64,000 bases of DNA, from positions 124,001 to 188,000 of the forward strand of contig NZ_PVZC01000005.1 in NCBI RefSeq assembly GCF_003002095.1, in the 5' to 3' direction. The notes beneath the pieces were generated by a model that saw nothing but the letters and a program-made list of their open reading frames with translations, was not told where the DNA came from and searched no databases. The stretch is from Allonocardiopsis opalescens (lineage in GTDB: Bacteria; Actinomycetota; Actinomycetes; Streptosporangiales; Streptosporangiaceae). Position 1 is the stretch's first letter, and each line of letters begins with the position of its first letter. Positions 46,006-54,832 of this stretch are shown in pieces. Both the position numbers and the translations under genes were made by a program.

Positions 46006-47010
46006 ATGGCCGCTAATCTCGCCGAGATCGCGGCGCAGGCAAAGGTCAGCGCCGCCACCGTCAGCCGGGTGCTCAACGGCAGGCCCGGCGTGTCGCCGGC
46101 CACCAAGCAGGCGGTGCTCACGGCCCTGGACGTGCTCGGGTACGAACGGCCCAAGCTGCTGCGCAGCAGACGCGCGGGGCTGATCGGGCTGATCGTGCCC
46201 GAGCTGTCCAACCCCATCTTCCCCACCTACGCGCAGGTCATCGAGACGGCGCTGGTCACCCGCGGCTACGTCAGCGTGCTGTGCACCCAGGAGCCGGGCG
46301 GCACCACCGAGGACGAGTACACCGAGCTGCTGCTGGAGCGCGCCGTCTCGGGCATCATCTTCGTCAACGGCCTGCACGCCGACAGCCGCTCCGACCCCGC
46401 CCGCTACCAGAAGCTGGTGGCCCAGGGCCTGCCGATCGTGATGATCAACGGCCCGGCCCGCGAGGTCGACGCCTCCTTCTTCTCCGCCGACGACGAACTC
46501 GGCCTGGAACTCGCCGTCGCGCACCTGTCGGCCCTCGGCCACCGCCGGATCGGCCTCGCCCTCGGCCAGGAGCGCTTCGTCACCTCCATCCGCAAGAAGC
46601 GCGGCTTCCTGCGCGCGATGGACGGCGTCGAGGGCGGCCGCGCCGCCGTCGAGCACACCATGTACACCGTCGAGGGCGGCCGCACCGCCGCCGCCCGCCT
46701 GCTGGACCGCGGCTGCACCGCCATCTGCTGCGGCGGCGACCCCATGGCCATCGGCGCCATCCGCGCCGTCCGCGAACGCGGCCTGTCCGTCCCCGACGAC
46801 GTCTCCGTCATCGGCTCCGACGACTCCTCCCTGATGGCCTACATCGACCCGCCCCTCACCACCATCCGCCAACCCGTCCGCGAACTCAGCATGGCCGCCG
46901 TCACCGCCCTCCTGGACGAGATGAACGGCTTCGAGACCCCCCACGGCGAGTTCCTGTTCCGCCCCGAACTCGTCGTCCGCTCCAGCTCGGGGCGGCCACG
47001 GGAGCAGTAG
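46006..47010 (+). CDS. malR: LacI-family repressor of maltose genes
   Basis: 334 aa. N-terminal LacI helix-turn-helix with hinge (residues 4-50, NLAEIAAQAKVSAATVSRVL), then the periplasmic-binding-protein-like core (LIGLIVPELSNPIFPTYAQVI at about 62-82, DDVSVIGSDDSSLMAYIDPPLTTIRQP). It sits between malG and the amylase gene, and TTGCAAG-type sites occur upstream of malE and at the amylase start, so assignment as MalR/Reg1-type repressor responding to maltodextrin is well supported though not proven. Confidence 0.82.
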   Translation: MAANLAEIAAQAKVSAATVSRVLNGRPGVSPATKQAVLTALDVLGYERPKLLRSRRAGLIGLIVPELSNPIFPTYAQVIETALVTRGYVSVLCTQEPGGTTEDEYTELLLERAVSGIIFVNGLHADSRSDPARYQKLVAQGLPIVMINGPAREVDASFFSADDELGLELAVAHLSALGHRRIGLALGQERFVTSIRKKRGFLRAMDGVEGGRAAVEHTMYTVEGGRTAAARLLDRGCTAICCGGDPMAIGAIRAVRERGLSVPDDVSVIGSDDSSLMAYIDPPLTTIRQPVRELSMAAVTALLDEMNGFETPHGEFLFRPELVVRSSSGRPREQ

Positions 47011-47222
47011 GGGGCGGTGCGGCGGCAGCACTGAACCACGGTTGAAATTTCTTTCAGCGAGTCGATCACGCGTTCGGCGATCCGACCACGATTCTTACAG
47101 GTCAGCGGGTGCCGTCGACCGACAAGATCGAATGAGATCTGGATGCCCTGAGGCCAGGAATCGGCTCCTACCAGGGCTTTCCACATTTCCACGCGCGTTC
47201 TGGGCACGCCCGAAACACCCCC

Positions 47223-47251
47223 TTCACAAGCTCGCAAAGCGCTGTTAGCTT
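47223..47251 (+). promoter_or_regulatory. Alpha-amylase promoter
   Basis: TTCACA (47223-47228), 17-nt spacer, TAGCTT (47246-47251). The predicted transcript start, about 47258, is immediately before the 14-bp palindrome. Confidence 0.6.
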
Positions 47252-47266
47252 TTTCTCACCGTGCAA

Positions 47267-47280
47267 CTTCTTGCAAGAAG
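47267..47280. promoter_or_regulatory. MalR-type operator, perfect 14-bp palindrome
   Basis: CTTCTTGCAAGAAG. It overlaps the start of the amylase transcript, the classic position for a LacI-family repressor, and shares TTGCAAG with the malE promoter. Confidence 0.65.
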
Positions 47281-47358
47281 GGCCGGTCGGTTCGGCTCGG
47301 TCGCACGGTGTCTCCCCGCGTGGGCGTCCCGCCCACCCCCCGCGATCAGGAGGACCCC

Positions 47359-48858
47359 ATGTCACTACGAGCCCGTCTTCGCGCCAGACCCTCACGTCTC
47401 GGCGCCGCCGTCTCGGCGCTGCTGATCGGGGCGGTGGCCGCCGTTCCGGCGGCGGCCGCGCCGGCTCCTGCCGCGGCCGACGCGGTCGCGCCCGCCGCCA
47501 CGGCCAATGGCGAGGTCATCGTGCACCTGTTCCAGTGGCCGTGGGACTCCGTCGCGGCCGAGTGCGAGAACGTGCTCGGGCCGCAGGGCTACGGCGCGGT
47601 GCAGGTGTCGCCGCCGCAGGAGCACGTCGTGCTGCCGGGCGAGGGGCACCCCTGGTGGCAGGACTACCAGCCGGTGAGCTACGGGCTGGAGTCGCGGCGC
47701 GGCGACGCGCAGGACTTCGCCGACATGATCGCGAGCTGCCGCGAGTCCGGGGTGCGGATCTACGTCGACGCGGTGGTCAACCACATGACCGGCAGCGGGT
47801 CCGTCAACAGCGGGCCGGGCAGCGGCGGGTCGAGCTTCACCAAGTACACCTATCCCGGGATCTACGGCGACCAGGACTTCCACTACTGCCGCCGGGACAT
47901 CTCCAACTGGAACGACCCGAACGAGGTGCGCACCTGCGAGCTGGTCGGCCTCTCCGACTTGGCCACCGGGAGCGGCTACGTGCGCGGGCGGCTCAACCAG
48001 TACCTCAGCGGGCTGGTCGGCATGGGCGTCGCGGGCTTCCGGGTCGACGCGGCCAAGCACATGCACCCCGCCGACCTCGCCGCCATCCTGGGCGGCCTCG
48101 GCCAGGTGCCGGGCTTCGGCGGTGCGCCCTACGTCTACCAGGAGGTGATCGAGGACGCCGCCATCAGCCCGCGCGAGTACACCGGCAGCGGCGACGTCTC
48201 CGACTTCCGCTTCCACCACACCGTCAGCGACGCCTTCCGCGACGGCGACATCGCGCGGCTGCGCGACCTGCCCGGCGGCATGGCCGTCTCCAGCGAGCAG
48301 GCGCAGGTCTTCGTGGACAACCACGACACCCAGCGCAGCTCCCCCACCCTCACCTTCCGCGACGGCGCCCGCTACGACCTGGCCACCGGTTTCATGCTGG
48401 CCTATCCCTTCGGCACCCCGACCGTCATGTCCAGCTACGACTTCAGCGACACCGACCAGGGCCCGCCCGCCCAGGCCGACGGCACCACCACCCCGGTCGA
48501 CTGCGGCGCCACCTGGGTCTGCGAGCACCGCAGGACGACCGTGGCCGGACTGGTCGGCTTCCGCAACGCGACGGCCGGCACCGGCGTCACCGACTGGTGG
48601 AGCGGCGCCCACGGGCAGATCGCCTTCGGGCGGGGCGGGGCCGGCTACGCGGTCTTCAACACCGGCGCCGCGCTGACCCGCACCTTCGACAGCTCGCTGC
48701 CGGCCGGCACCTACTGCGACGTGGCGTCGGGCTCACGTGTCGACGGCAGCGGCGGCTGCACCGGCGCCGCGTACACCGTGGGAGCCGACGGCGGTTTTAC
48801 CGCGACGGTGCCCACCGACACCGCTCTCGCCCTGCACATCGGCCAGCGCGCCGGCTGA
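47359..48858 (+). CDS. Secreted alpha-amylase, GH13
   Basis: 499 aa. Signal peptide (about 1-36, AAVSALLIGAVAAVPAAAA). The four GH13 regions are present: DAVVNH, GFRVDAAKHM with nucleophile Asp230, YQEVIED with acid/base Glu262, and FVDNHDTQ with Asp323. VIVHLFQWPWDSVAAECENVLGPQGYGAVQVSPP is the standard Streptomyces-type start. A C-terminal beta domain follows (from about 415), with no starch-binding module. It degrades starch outside the cell to feed the MalEFG importer. RBS CAGGAGG before the ATG at 47359. Confidence 0.93.
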   Translation: MSLRARLRARPSRLGAAVSALLIGAVAAVPAAAAPAPAAADAVAPAATANGEVIVHLFQWPWDSVAAECENVLGPQGYGAVQVSPPQEHVVLPGEGHPWWQDYQPVSYGLESRRGDAQDFADMIASCRESGVRIYVDAVVNHMTGSGSVNSGPGSGGSSFTKYTYPGIYGDQDFHYCRRDISNWNDPNEVRTCELVGLSDLATGSGYVRGRLNQYLSGLVGMGVAGFRVDAAKHMHPADLAAILGGLGQVPGFGGAPYVYQEVIEDAAISPREYTGSGDVSDFRFHHTVSDAFRDGDIARLRDLPGGMAVSSEQAQVFVDNHDTQRSSPTLTFRDGARYDLATGFMLAYPFGTPTVMSSYDFSDTDQGPPAQADGTTTPVDCGATWVCEHRRTTVAGLVGFRNATAGTGVTDWWSGAHGQIAFGRGGAGYAVFNTGAALTRTFDSSLPAGTYCDVASGSRVDGSGGCTGAAYTVGADGGFTATVPTDTALALHIGQRAG

Positions 48859-48877
48859 CCCCGGCCGCGGCCACCGC

Positions 48878-48914
48878 CCTCGGGCGGCCGGGACCCCCTC
48901 CCGGCCGCCCGAGG
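48878..48914. terminator. Strong bidirectional hairpin terminator
   Basis: A perfect 16-bp stem (48878-48893 with 48899-48914) and 5-C loop, between the convergent amylase and lipase-like genes. Confidence 0.85.
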
Positions 48915-48931
48915 TGCTTGCGGTCCGCCCG

Positions 48932-50116
48932 CTACGGCTGCTCGACCCGGACGAGTTCCGGGTAGACCGACGCCGGGTCCTCGATGATCGGCTGCGGCAC
49001 ACCCCGCAGGTGCTGAGTGAAGAATCCGGTCACGTAGTCGCGGACCATGGCCTGGCCGTACTCGGTGGGCAGGCTGCCGAACTGGTTGCGCATATAGGCC
49101 GGGTCCACCTGCTCGCGCACGCCGAGGCGGTCGATCAGCACGCCGCGGTCGATGGCGTTGGAGTGGCCCGATCCCGCCGGGCGCAGCCACTCCCGCCAGC
49201 CGGTCAGCCGGGGCCACATGCCGGCCTGCGAATCGTGGAAGGGCGGCGGCGCCAGGTCGCTGCTGAGCAGCGCGAGCGGCCGGTCCGTCCCCTCGTCCAG
49301 CGCCGGTGAGTAGTACGGGCCGTCCAGGTTGACGGCCGCGTCCACCCGCTCGTCGGAGCGGAGCAGCTCCGCGGCGGCCGAGCCGCCCGCGGAGTGGCCG
49401 GCCACCCCGATCCGGTCGGCGTCGATCGCGCGGGAGCCGTGCCAGGCCGAGCCGGGGCCGGTCAGCTCGTCGATGACGAAGCCGATGTCGGCGGCGCGGT
49501 TCAGGGTCCCCTCGGCCCAGCGGTCTTGCGCGCAGGCCGCGCAGTCCAGCATCCGGCCGCCCGGGAACTCCACCGGCCCCGCCTCGTAGGCGTGGTCCAC
49601 TCCGGCGACGACGAAGCCCCGCGACGCCAGGTCCTCGGCGAGCACGGTGAGGGTGGTGCGGCTGAAGCCGGCGCCGGGCGAGAGCACCACCAGCGGGCTG
49701 CCGCCCGGCGTGCGGCGCACCGGCGCGTCGGTGTAGGAGTGGGTGCCGACCCGGGCGAGGGTGTCGGCGGGCAGGTCGAGGCCGACTGCGGCGATGGTCG
49801 CCGCCGACTCGGCCTCCGTCACGTACGGCGCCCGCTCGCCGACCGCGGCCCGCGCCGGGTACCAGAGGGTGACCAGCAGCTCGCGCGCTTCGGCGTCGGG
49901 GTTCCAGATGTCGGCGCGCCCCTCGTCCACCAGGTGCAGGCCCGTGCTGCCGACCGGGTGCGCCCCGGTCGGCTCCGGCAGCCGCACCGAGACCTCGCCG
50001 CTGTCGCCGCCGCCCGGCGCCACCTCGGCACCCGCCGTCCCGGCGCCCGCCGCCAGCACCGCCGCCGCGAGCACCACCGCCCCCACGGCACCGCGCCGCA
50101 AGCCGACCTGCGTCAT
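48932..50116 (-). CDS. Secreted alpha/beta-hydrolase, PAF-acetylhydrolase/lipase-like
   Basis: About 394 aa. Signal peptide (residues 1-30, VGAVVLAAAVLAAGAGTAGA). TLWYPARAAVGERAPYV and VVLSPGAGFSRTTLTVLAEDLASRGFVV are typical of the platelet-activating-factor acetylhydrolase II-like group. The nucleophile elbow is GVAGHSAGGSAA and the catalytic His is probably in AGSGHSNAID. DCAACAQ may form a disulfide. Likely an extracellular esterase. Start ATG at 50116 (a TTG at 50119 is also possible). Confidence 0.82.
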   Translation of the reverse strand: MTQVGLRRGAVGAVVLAAAVLAAGAGTAGAEVAPGGGDSGEVSVRLPEPTGAHPVGSTGLHLVDEGRADIWNPDAEARELLVTLWYPARAAVGERAPYVTEAESAATIAAVGLDLPADTLARVGTHSYTDAPVRRTPGGSPLVVLSPGAGFSRTTLTVLAEDLASRGFVVAGVDHAYEAGPVEFPGGRMLDCAACAQDRWAEGTLNRAADIGFVIDELTGPGSAWHGSRAIDADRIGVAGHSAGGSAAAELLRSDERVDAAVNLDGPYYSPALDEGTDRPLALLSSDLAPPPFHDSQAGMWPRLTGWREWLRPAGSGHSNAIDRGVLIDRLGVREQVDPAYMRNQFGSLPTEYGQAMVRDYVTGFFTQHLRGVPQPIIEDPASVYPELVRVEQP

Positions 50117-50264
50117 CAAGGCTTCCTTCCGTCACCAGGCCCGCGCCCTGCGGGCCCGGCAACTCTAGGAAGCCGCGCGCTCACGCCGCATCGGGCGAAG
50201 CCCGCACCCGACCCTGATTCCGGTTGCCGCCCGCCCCTAGGGCCAGCGCCCTCCGGCGTCCGGG

Positions 50265-51800
50265 TCAGTCCAGGGAGCCGAGGAAGACGGGGTTGGTGAA
50301 GGCGACCATCCGGCCGGGCAGGCCGGGGGTGGTGGCGGGGCGGCGCACCTCGGCGCGGACGTAGCCGGAGACCTGGGGCCGGGTGGTCCAGCTCAGCTCG
50401 CCGGACTCCGGGACGGGGAGGGTGGCGATGGTGCCCTGGTCGGTGACGAAGGCGGCGGTGGTGCCGGGGGCGCCGGTGACGCGCAGGTCGACGGTGACCT
50501 CGGCACCGGGGGCGGCGTCCAGGCGCTCGCCGATCCCGGCGGTGGCGGAGCCGGCGGTGGCGCCGAACTCCAGCCCGACCTGCGCGGACTCGGCGATATA
50601 GGCGCGGCCCGCCCGGATCGCGTCCAGGACGGCGGCACGGGTGAGGTCGTCGGCGAGCACCACGGTCTGGCCGTTGCCGACGGTCTGGGTGTCGTTGTGG
50701 GAGTCGCTGCTGCCGACGGCCGGCAGCCAGCGGCCGCCGTCGGCCACCCGCTCGACCAGGGTGGCGTCCCACTGGCTGAGCGAGATCTCGTCGTCGGGCG
50801 TCCAGGGTCCGTTCCACACCTCGACCGCGTCGATCCCGGCGAAGCCGAACTTCCACGAGCAGCCGACGTAGGGGCAGAAGGGGTGCGCCGCGATGGCCAG
50901 CCCGCCGTGGCCGTGGATCTCGTCCAGGAAGCGGGGGAACACGGCGTCGGCGGCCCGGTAGCGCCAGTCGATCCAGGTGCCGGCCGGCAGCCCGGCGGCC
51001 AGGTAGTGGCCGTTGCGGGTGGTGATCTCCTCGCCGTCCACGATCAGCAGGTCGTCGCCGGCGTGATGGCCCCACACGCCGCTGGCGGTGTGGGTGTTGT
51101 GCTCGGTGGAGAACATGAAGTCGAGCCCGGCGGCGCGGACCGCCGCCGCCAGGGCGGCCGGCTCCCAGCGCCCGTCGGAGTGGACGGTGTGCAGGTGGAT
51201 GTCGCCCCGGTACCAGGCGCGGCCGCGCCCGGCGGCGCGCTCGGGGGCGGGCGAGGGCACGAAGTCGCGTCCGGGCCGGCCGCGGCGCAGGGTGATCTCC
51301 AGCCGGTAGTTCAGGCCCTGCGGCGCGACGGTGTAGGGGCCGAGGATGATGTGCCAGGTGCCGCGGACGATCGGGCCGGGCACGTAGCCGGGCGTCGCCT
51401 GGCTGCGGCTGATGGTGAAACTGGTGCGCGCGCCGCCGGACCAGCCGCGGAAGCCGCGGGAGTCGCCCAGTTCGTGGCCGTCGACGTCGAAGATCCCGAT
51501 GTCGAGGGCGTTGCCCGGCAGGCCCTGCGGCGGGGTCGGCCGGTCGTAGGAGTAGTGCACCTCGATCTCGGTGGTGCCCGTCGGCACCTGCACCGGCACG
51601 TACACCCAGTCGGGCGCGGCCGCTTCGATCCGGCCCTCGACCACCCGGGTCTGCTCGTCGGCGTCGTCGGCGAAGGCGAAGCCGACGGGGTCGAGCATGA
51701 CGGAGCCGCCCACGGCGGCGGTGATGCTTGCGGCGCGGAGGAATCCGCGCCGGTCGAGCTCGGAGCGCTGGGGTCTGGCCGGCTGCCGATCGCCGCTCAT
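50265..51800 (-). CDS. Tat-exported PHP-domain metallohydrolase (CehA/McbA family)
   Basis: 511 aa. Twin-arginine signal LDRRGFLRAASITAAVGG. A beta-sandwich (about 50-190) precedes the PHP core, which begins GDIHLHTVHSDGRWEP (the HxH metal site), continues MFSTEHNTHTA and IAAHPFCPYV, and ends with VGSSDSHNDTQTVG. A C-terminal beta domain follows. CehA/McbA proteins hydrolyse carbamate or phosphoester bonds; the natural substrate here is unknown. Monocistronic. Confidence 0.85.
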   Translation of the reverse strand: MSGDRQPARPQRSELDRRGFLRAASITAAVGGSVMLDPVGFAFADDADEQTRVVEGRIEAAAPDWVYVPVQVPTGTTEIEVHYSYDRPTPPQGLPGNALDIGIFDVDGHELGDSRGFRGWSGGARTSFTISRSQATPGYVPGPIVRGTWHIILGPYTVAPQGLNYRLEITLRRGRPGRDFVPSPAPERAAGRGRAWYRGDIHLHTVHSDGRWEPAALAAAVRAAGLDFMFSTEHNTHTASGVWGHHAGDDLLIVDGEEITTRNGHYLAAGLPAGTWIDWRYRAADAVFPRFLDEIHGHGGLAIAAHPFCPYVGCSWKFGFAGIDAVEVWNGPWTPDDEISLSQWDATLVERVADGGRWLPAVGSSDSHNDTQTVGNGQTVVLADDLTRAAVLDAIRAGRAYIAESAQVGLEFGATAGSATAGIGERLDAAPGAEVTVDLRVTGAPGTTAAFVTDQGTIATLPVPESGELSWTTRPQVSGYVRAEVRRPATTPGLPGRMVAFTNPVFLGSLD

Positions 51801-51938
51801 GGTCGTCTCCCGGGGGGTGCGGTCAACGGGTCGCGGCCCGCCGCGGCGGGCCAGACCGATGGTGGGCGGTCGCAGTATCGCAGAGGTGGCGGCCGGATGG
51901 CAGGGCCGTGAAGTCCCGGCCGACGCGGCCCGCCCCGC

Positions 51939-52712
51939 TCAGTGGTGCAGCCCGCGCTTCCCCGGCGTCCAGAAGGGCTTGACCACGATGTCCCGGCGCG
52001 GCCAGCCGCGCTCGCGGACCAGGTGGTCGCGGATCTGCCGGCAGGTCTGCGCCTCCCCCGCCACGTACGCCGCGCCGCCGCCGGGCTCCGGCAGCTCCAG
52101 TCCGGCGACGGCCGCCGGCAGGACGGCCGAGGAGACCGCCGGGGCGCCGTGCCGGTAGACGCGGCGCAGCGGCGGGCCGGGCAGCGGCGGCGCGTCCTCG
52201 GGCGTCTCGCTCTCCACTACGCCGAACACCCGGGCGCCGGGGCCCAGTGCCCGCAGCATCGGGCCGAAGGCGCAGGCGGCCGTCTCCTCGCCGGCGAACA
52301 GGTGGTACGTGGCCTCGCGCAGGGCGAGGTCGCCCTGCGGCCCCCAGTAGGTGACGGGGTCGCCGGCCCGTACGCCACGCACCCACCGCAGCCCGATGCC
52401 CTCGCCGCCGTACAGGTGCGCCCGGATGTCGAAGCAGCTCTCGGCGGGCCGGTGCTCCCAGACCGTGTACGTGCGCAGGGTCTCGCCCGGCCGCAGCAGG
52501 CCGGACAGCGACAGCGGGTCGTTGATCTGCACCCGCACGTGCCGGCCCGGCGTCCACGGCGGGCCGGCCGCGGCCGGGGAGTGGATCCGGATCCGGACCA
52601 GGGTGGGCGTCACCGGCTCCACCTCGGTGACGGTGCCGTGCGCGTAGTGCTCGGCGAAGGCGCGGGCCAGCGGGTTGCGGGAGCGCCGGACGGGGGTGCG
52701 GTCGTCGTTCAC
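51939..52712 (-). CDS. Siderophore-interacting protein (ferric-siderophore reductase)
   Basis: 257 aa. FAD domain with LRTYTVWEH (RxYT), GEGIGLRWVRGVRAGDPVTYWGPQG, and the C-terminal NAD(P)H half with AAYVAGEAQTCRQIRDHLVRERGWPRRDIVVKPFWTPGKRG. The ending KPFW.PGKRG is typical of SIP/ViuB proteins that release iron by reducing ferric siderophore in the cytosol. GTG start with GGAGGA. It is divergent from a TetR gene over an AT-rich operator region and close to the 2,3-dihydroxybenzoate genes. Confidence 0.88.
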   Translation of the reverse strand: MNDDRTPVRRSRNPLARAFAEHYAHGTVTEVEPVTPTLVRIRIHSPAAAGPPWTPGRHVRVQINDPLSLSGLLRPGETLRTYTVWEHRPAESCFDIRAHLYGGEGIGLRWVRGVRAGDPVTYWGPQGDLALREATYHLFAGEETAACAFGPMLRALGPGARVFGVVESETPEDAPPLPGPPLRRVYRHGAPAVSSAVLPAAVAGLELPEPGGGAAYVAGEAQTCRQIRDHLVRERGWPRRDIVVKPFWTPGKRGLHH

Positions 52713-52809
52713 GGGAGTCCTCCGGACGGCACGGGAGCGGACGCGTCAGCGCGCCCGTCCGACCGTCTTTTTCTTGAAGTTCTAGATCTATTTATAGCCT
52801 CTAAACAAA

Positions 52810-52824
52810 CATAGACCCTCTATG
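52810..52824. promoter_or_regulatory. Candidate TetR operator between SIP and regulator genes
   Basis: CATAGA-CCC-TCTATG, perfect 6-bp arms. A second palindrome, TAGATCTA, is at 52783-52790. A minus-strand TATAAA -10 (52791-52796 read on the complement) for the SIP gene lies between them. Confidence 0.55.
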
Positions 52825-52854
52825 CTGTCAACGTCGCCGAGCACCGGAGGGGCC

Positions 52855-53586
52855 ATGGCCGCGCGGACCACCCAGCGCAAGGAGCGGATGCGGCAGGCCA
52901 CCCTGGCCGAGATCCGCGCGACGGCGCGGCGGCTGCTGGTCGAGCACGGGTCCGCGGCGGTCACCGTCAACGCGGTGGCCAGGGAGATGGGGCTGAGCGG
53001 CCCGGCGCTGTACCACTACTACGCCGGCCACGAGGAGCTGGTCGGAGCGCTGGTCGCCGACTTCTACCGCGAGCTGGCCCAGGCCATGGCGGCGGCGCGC
53101 GACGCCCGCGCCGGCGAGCCGCCCGCCGTCCGGCTGCTCGCCGCCTGCCGCGCGATGCGCGCCTGGGCGGTCGGCCACCCCGCCGAGTTCGGCTGGATCT
53201 TCGCCAGCCCCGGCCCGCCCCGCGCCGAGCGCTCCGCCGACTCCCCGCGCCACCAGGCCGGGCTGGAGTTCGAGCAGGTCGTCCTGGAGCCCTTCGTGGA
53301 GCTGTGGGAGACCAGCCCGTTCCCGGTGCCCGAACTGGACGCGCTCGACCCCTCGCTGCGCGAGCAGCTGCGCGCCTACTCCGCCGGACTGGGCGGACGG
53401 CTGCCGCCCGAGGCGGCGCACACCTTCCTGACCTGCTGGATCCGGCTCTACGGCCTGCTGTGCATGGAGGTGCTGCACCAGCTCGACTTCGCCTTCACCG
53501 ACCTGGAGCCGGTCTACGAGGAGTGCCTGCGCGAGCTGGCCGCCGCGCTGGGGCAGGAGTACCGGCCGCCCGAGCCGGGCCGCTGA
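52855..53586 (+). CDS. TetR-family regulator divergent from SIP
   Basis: About 243 aa. TetR DNA-binding domain at the N-terminus (TVNAVAREMGLSGPALYHYYAGHEELV is the helix-turn-helix region) and a C-terminal domain with HPAEFGWIFASPG and FLTCWIRLYGLLCMEV, the pattern of the TetR/WHG-domain group. The ATG at 52855 has CGGAGGGG just upstream. An earlier in-frame ATG at 52822 falls inside the operator palindrome and has no ribosome site, so it was not used. It likely represses the SIP gene. Confidence 0.87.
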   Translation: MAARTTQRKERMRQATLAEIRATARRLLVEHGSAAVTVNAVAREMGLSGPALYHYYAGHEELVGALVADFYRELAQAMAAARDARAGEPPAVRLLAACRAMRAWAVGHPAEFGWIFASPGPPRAERSADSPRHQAGLEFEQVVLEPFVELWETSPFPVPELDALDPSLREQLRAYSAGLGGRLPPEAAHTFLTCWIRLYGLLCMEVLHQLDFAFTDLEPVYEECLRELAAALGQEYRPPEPGR

Positions 53587-53613
53587 GCCGGACGGACGCG
53601 GCCGCGCCCCCGG

Positions 53614-54678
53614 TCAGCGGCCGGGCACCCGCTCGGCGCGCTCCGCGCGACCGGCGCCCTCGGCCGCCTCGCGCCGCTGGTTGAAGCGGCGGGCCGCCGC
53701 GTCGTTCAGCCCGGTCAGCGCGCGCATCACCTTGCCGGTGCGCTCCCGGGCGGCGGCGCCGCCCTGGCGGCCGGGGCGCCGGGCCGGCGCGGCGGGCATC
53801 AGCCGGCCGGTGGCGCGCAGCGCCCACTGGGTCAGGCCCGGGCTGGCGCCGTCGGCGAGCACGGCCAGCCGGGCCAGCGGGGTCAGCACCACATGGCGGC
53901 GGCCCTTCCGCACCGCCTGCACGATCTGCGCGGCGGCGCGCTCGGCGTCCATCGAGACCAGCGGCAGCGAGGCGCCGAGGGAGAACCAGCCGTACTCGGC
54001 CCGCGGCCGCCCGGACAGCTCGACCCTCTGGTGCGAGCCGGTGCGCATCAGGCCCGGCACCACGGTGGTCACCTTCACCCCGGTCCCGGCCGACTCGGCG
54101 TCCAGCCCCTGGGAGAGGGCGGCCTCGGCGAACTTGGCGCAGGAGTACGGCAGCAGGTGCGGGACGCTGATCCGGCCGCCGACGGAGGAGATGGTGACCA
54201 GGTGGCCGCGGCGCAGGGCCAGTTCGGGCAGCAGGGCGCGGGTCAGCCGGTAGGGCGCCCAGAACATGGTGTCCATCGCGTCGGCGAAGTCGTCGTCGGT
54301 CATGGCCTCCACCGGGCCGACCTGGATGATCCCGGCATTGTTGACCAGCAGGTCCAGTCCGCCCTCGGCGCGCACCCGCCGCACCAGCCCGGCGGTCTGG
54401 TCCGGGTCGCGCAGGTCGCAGGCGCGGGCGTGCGCGTCGACGCCCTGCTCGCGCAGCAGCGACACCGCCCGGTCCAGCTCCTCGCCGTCGCGGGCGCAGA
54501 TCAGCACCCGGCAGCCGGCCCGGCCGAACTCACGGGCCAGCAGCAGGCCCAGGCCGCGCGAGCCGCCGGTGACCAGGGCCGTCTTCCCGGTCAGATCGCG
54601 GGCGGCGCGCATCCGGGCGCCCACCACCGCCCCCGCCACCAGCGCACCGGCCATGACGAGCCTGCCCGTCCACCTCAT
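53614..54678 (-). CDS. Membrane-anchored SDR dehydrogenase
   Basis: About 354 aa. A short hydrophobic N-terminus (LVMAGALVAGAVVGAR) may anchor it. The SDR core has TGGSRGLG, CARDGEELDRA, NNAGII, and a Ser...YSCAK catalytic set. A basic, low-complexity tail (about 300-354) follows. This layout, SDR with N-terminal anchor and long C-terminal extension, is common in actinomycetes; the substrate may be a lipid. Start ATG 54678 with GAAGGGG upstream. Confidence 0.82.
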   Translation of the reverse strand: MRWTGRLVMAGALVAGAVVGARMRAARDLTGKTALVTGGSRGLGLLLAREFGRAGCRVLICARDGEELDRAVSLLREQGVDAHARACDLRDPDQTAGLVRRVRAEGGLDLLVNNAGIIQVGPVEAMTDDDFADAMDTMFWAPYRLTRALLPELALRRGHLVTISSVGGRISVPHLLPYSCAKFAEAALSQGLDAESAGTGVKVTTVVPGLMRTGSHQRVELSGRPRAEYGWFSLGASLPLVSMDAERAAAQIVQAVRKGRRHVVLTPLARLAVLADGASPGLTQWALRATGRLMPAAPARRPGRQGGAAARERTGKVMRALTGLNDAAARRFNQRREAAEGAGRAERAERVPGR

Positions 54679-54832
54679 AGCGACCCCTTCGATCCTGACC
54701 CCGGCCCTCCACTGGCCTGCGCGGGGCCCGGCTAAACACGGCTCCGTCCCCGCGCGGGCGGGCGCGGGGGCGGAGCCGTCAGGCGGCGGGGCGGTCAGGC
54801 GGGGACGGAGCGTCGGACGGGCGGGACGCGGA

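Larger units (their letters stand above)
47011..47358. other. 348-nt amylase upstream region
   Basis: The region is non-coding and lower in GC than the genes. It includes an inverted repeat TGAAA-tttc-TTTCA near 47043-47056, the amylase promoter (47223-47251) and the operator palindrome (47267-47280). Confidence 0.6.

Noticed and set aside
47042-47057. TTGAAA-tttc-TTTCAG repeat upstream of amylase as a second operator
   Set aside because: The arms are short and low-complexity and lie about 180 bp from the promoter. It is mentioned only within the region entry.
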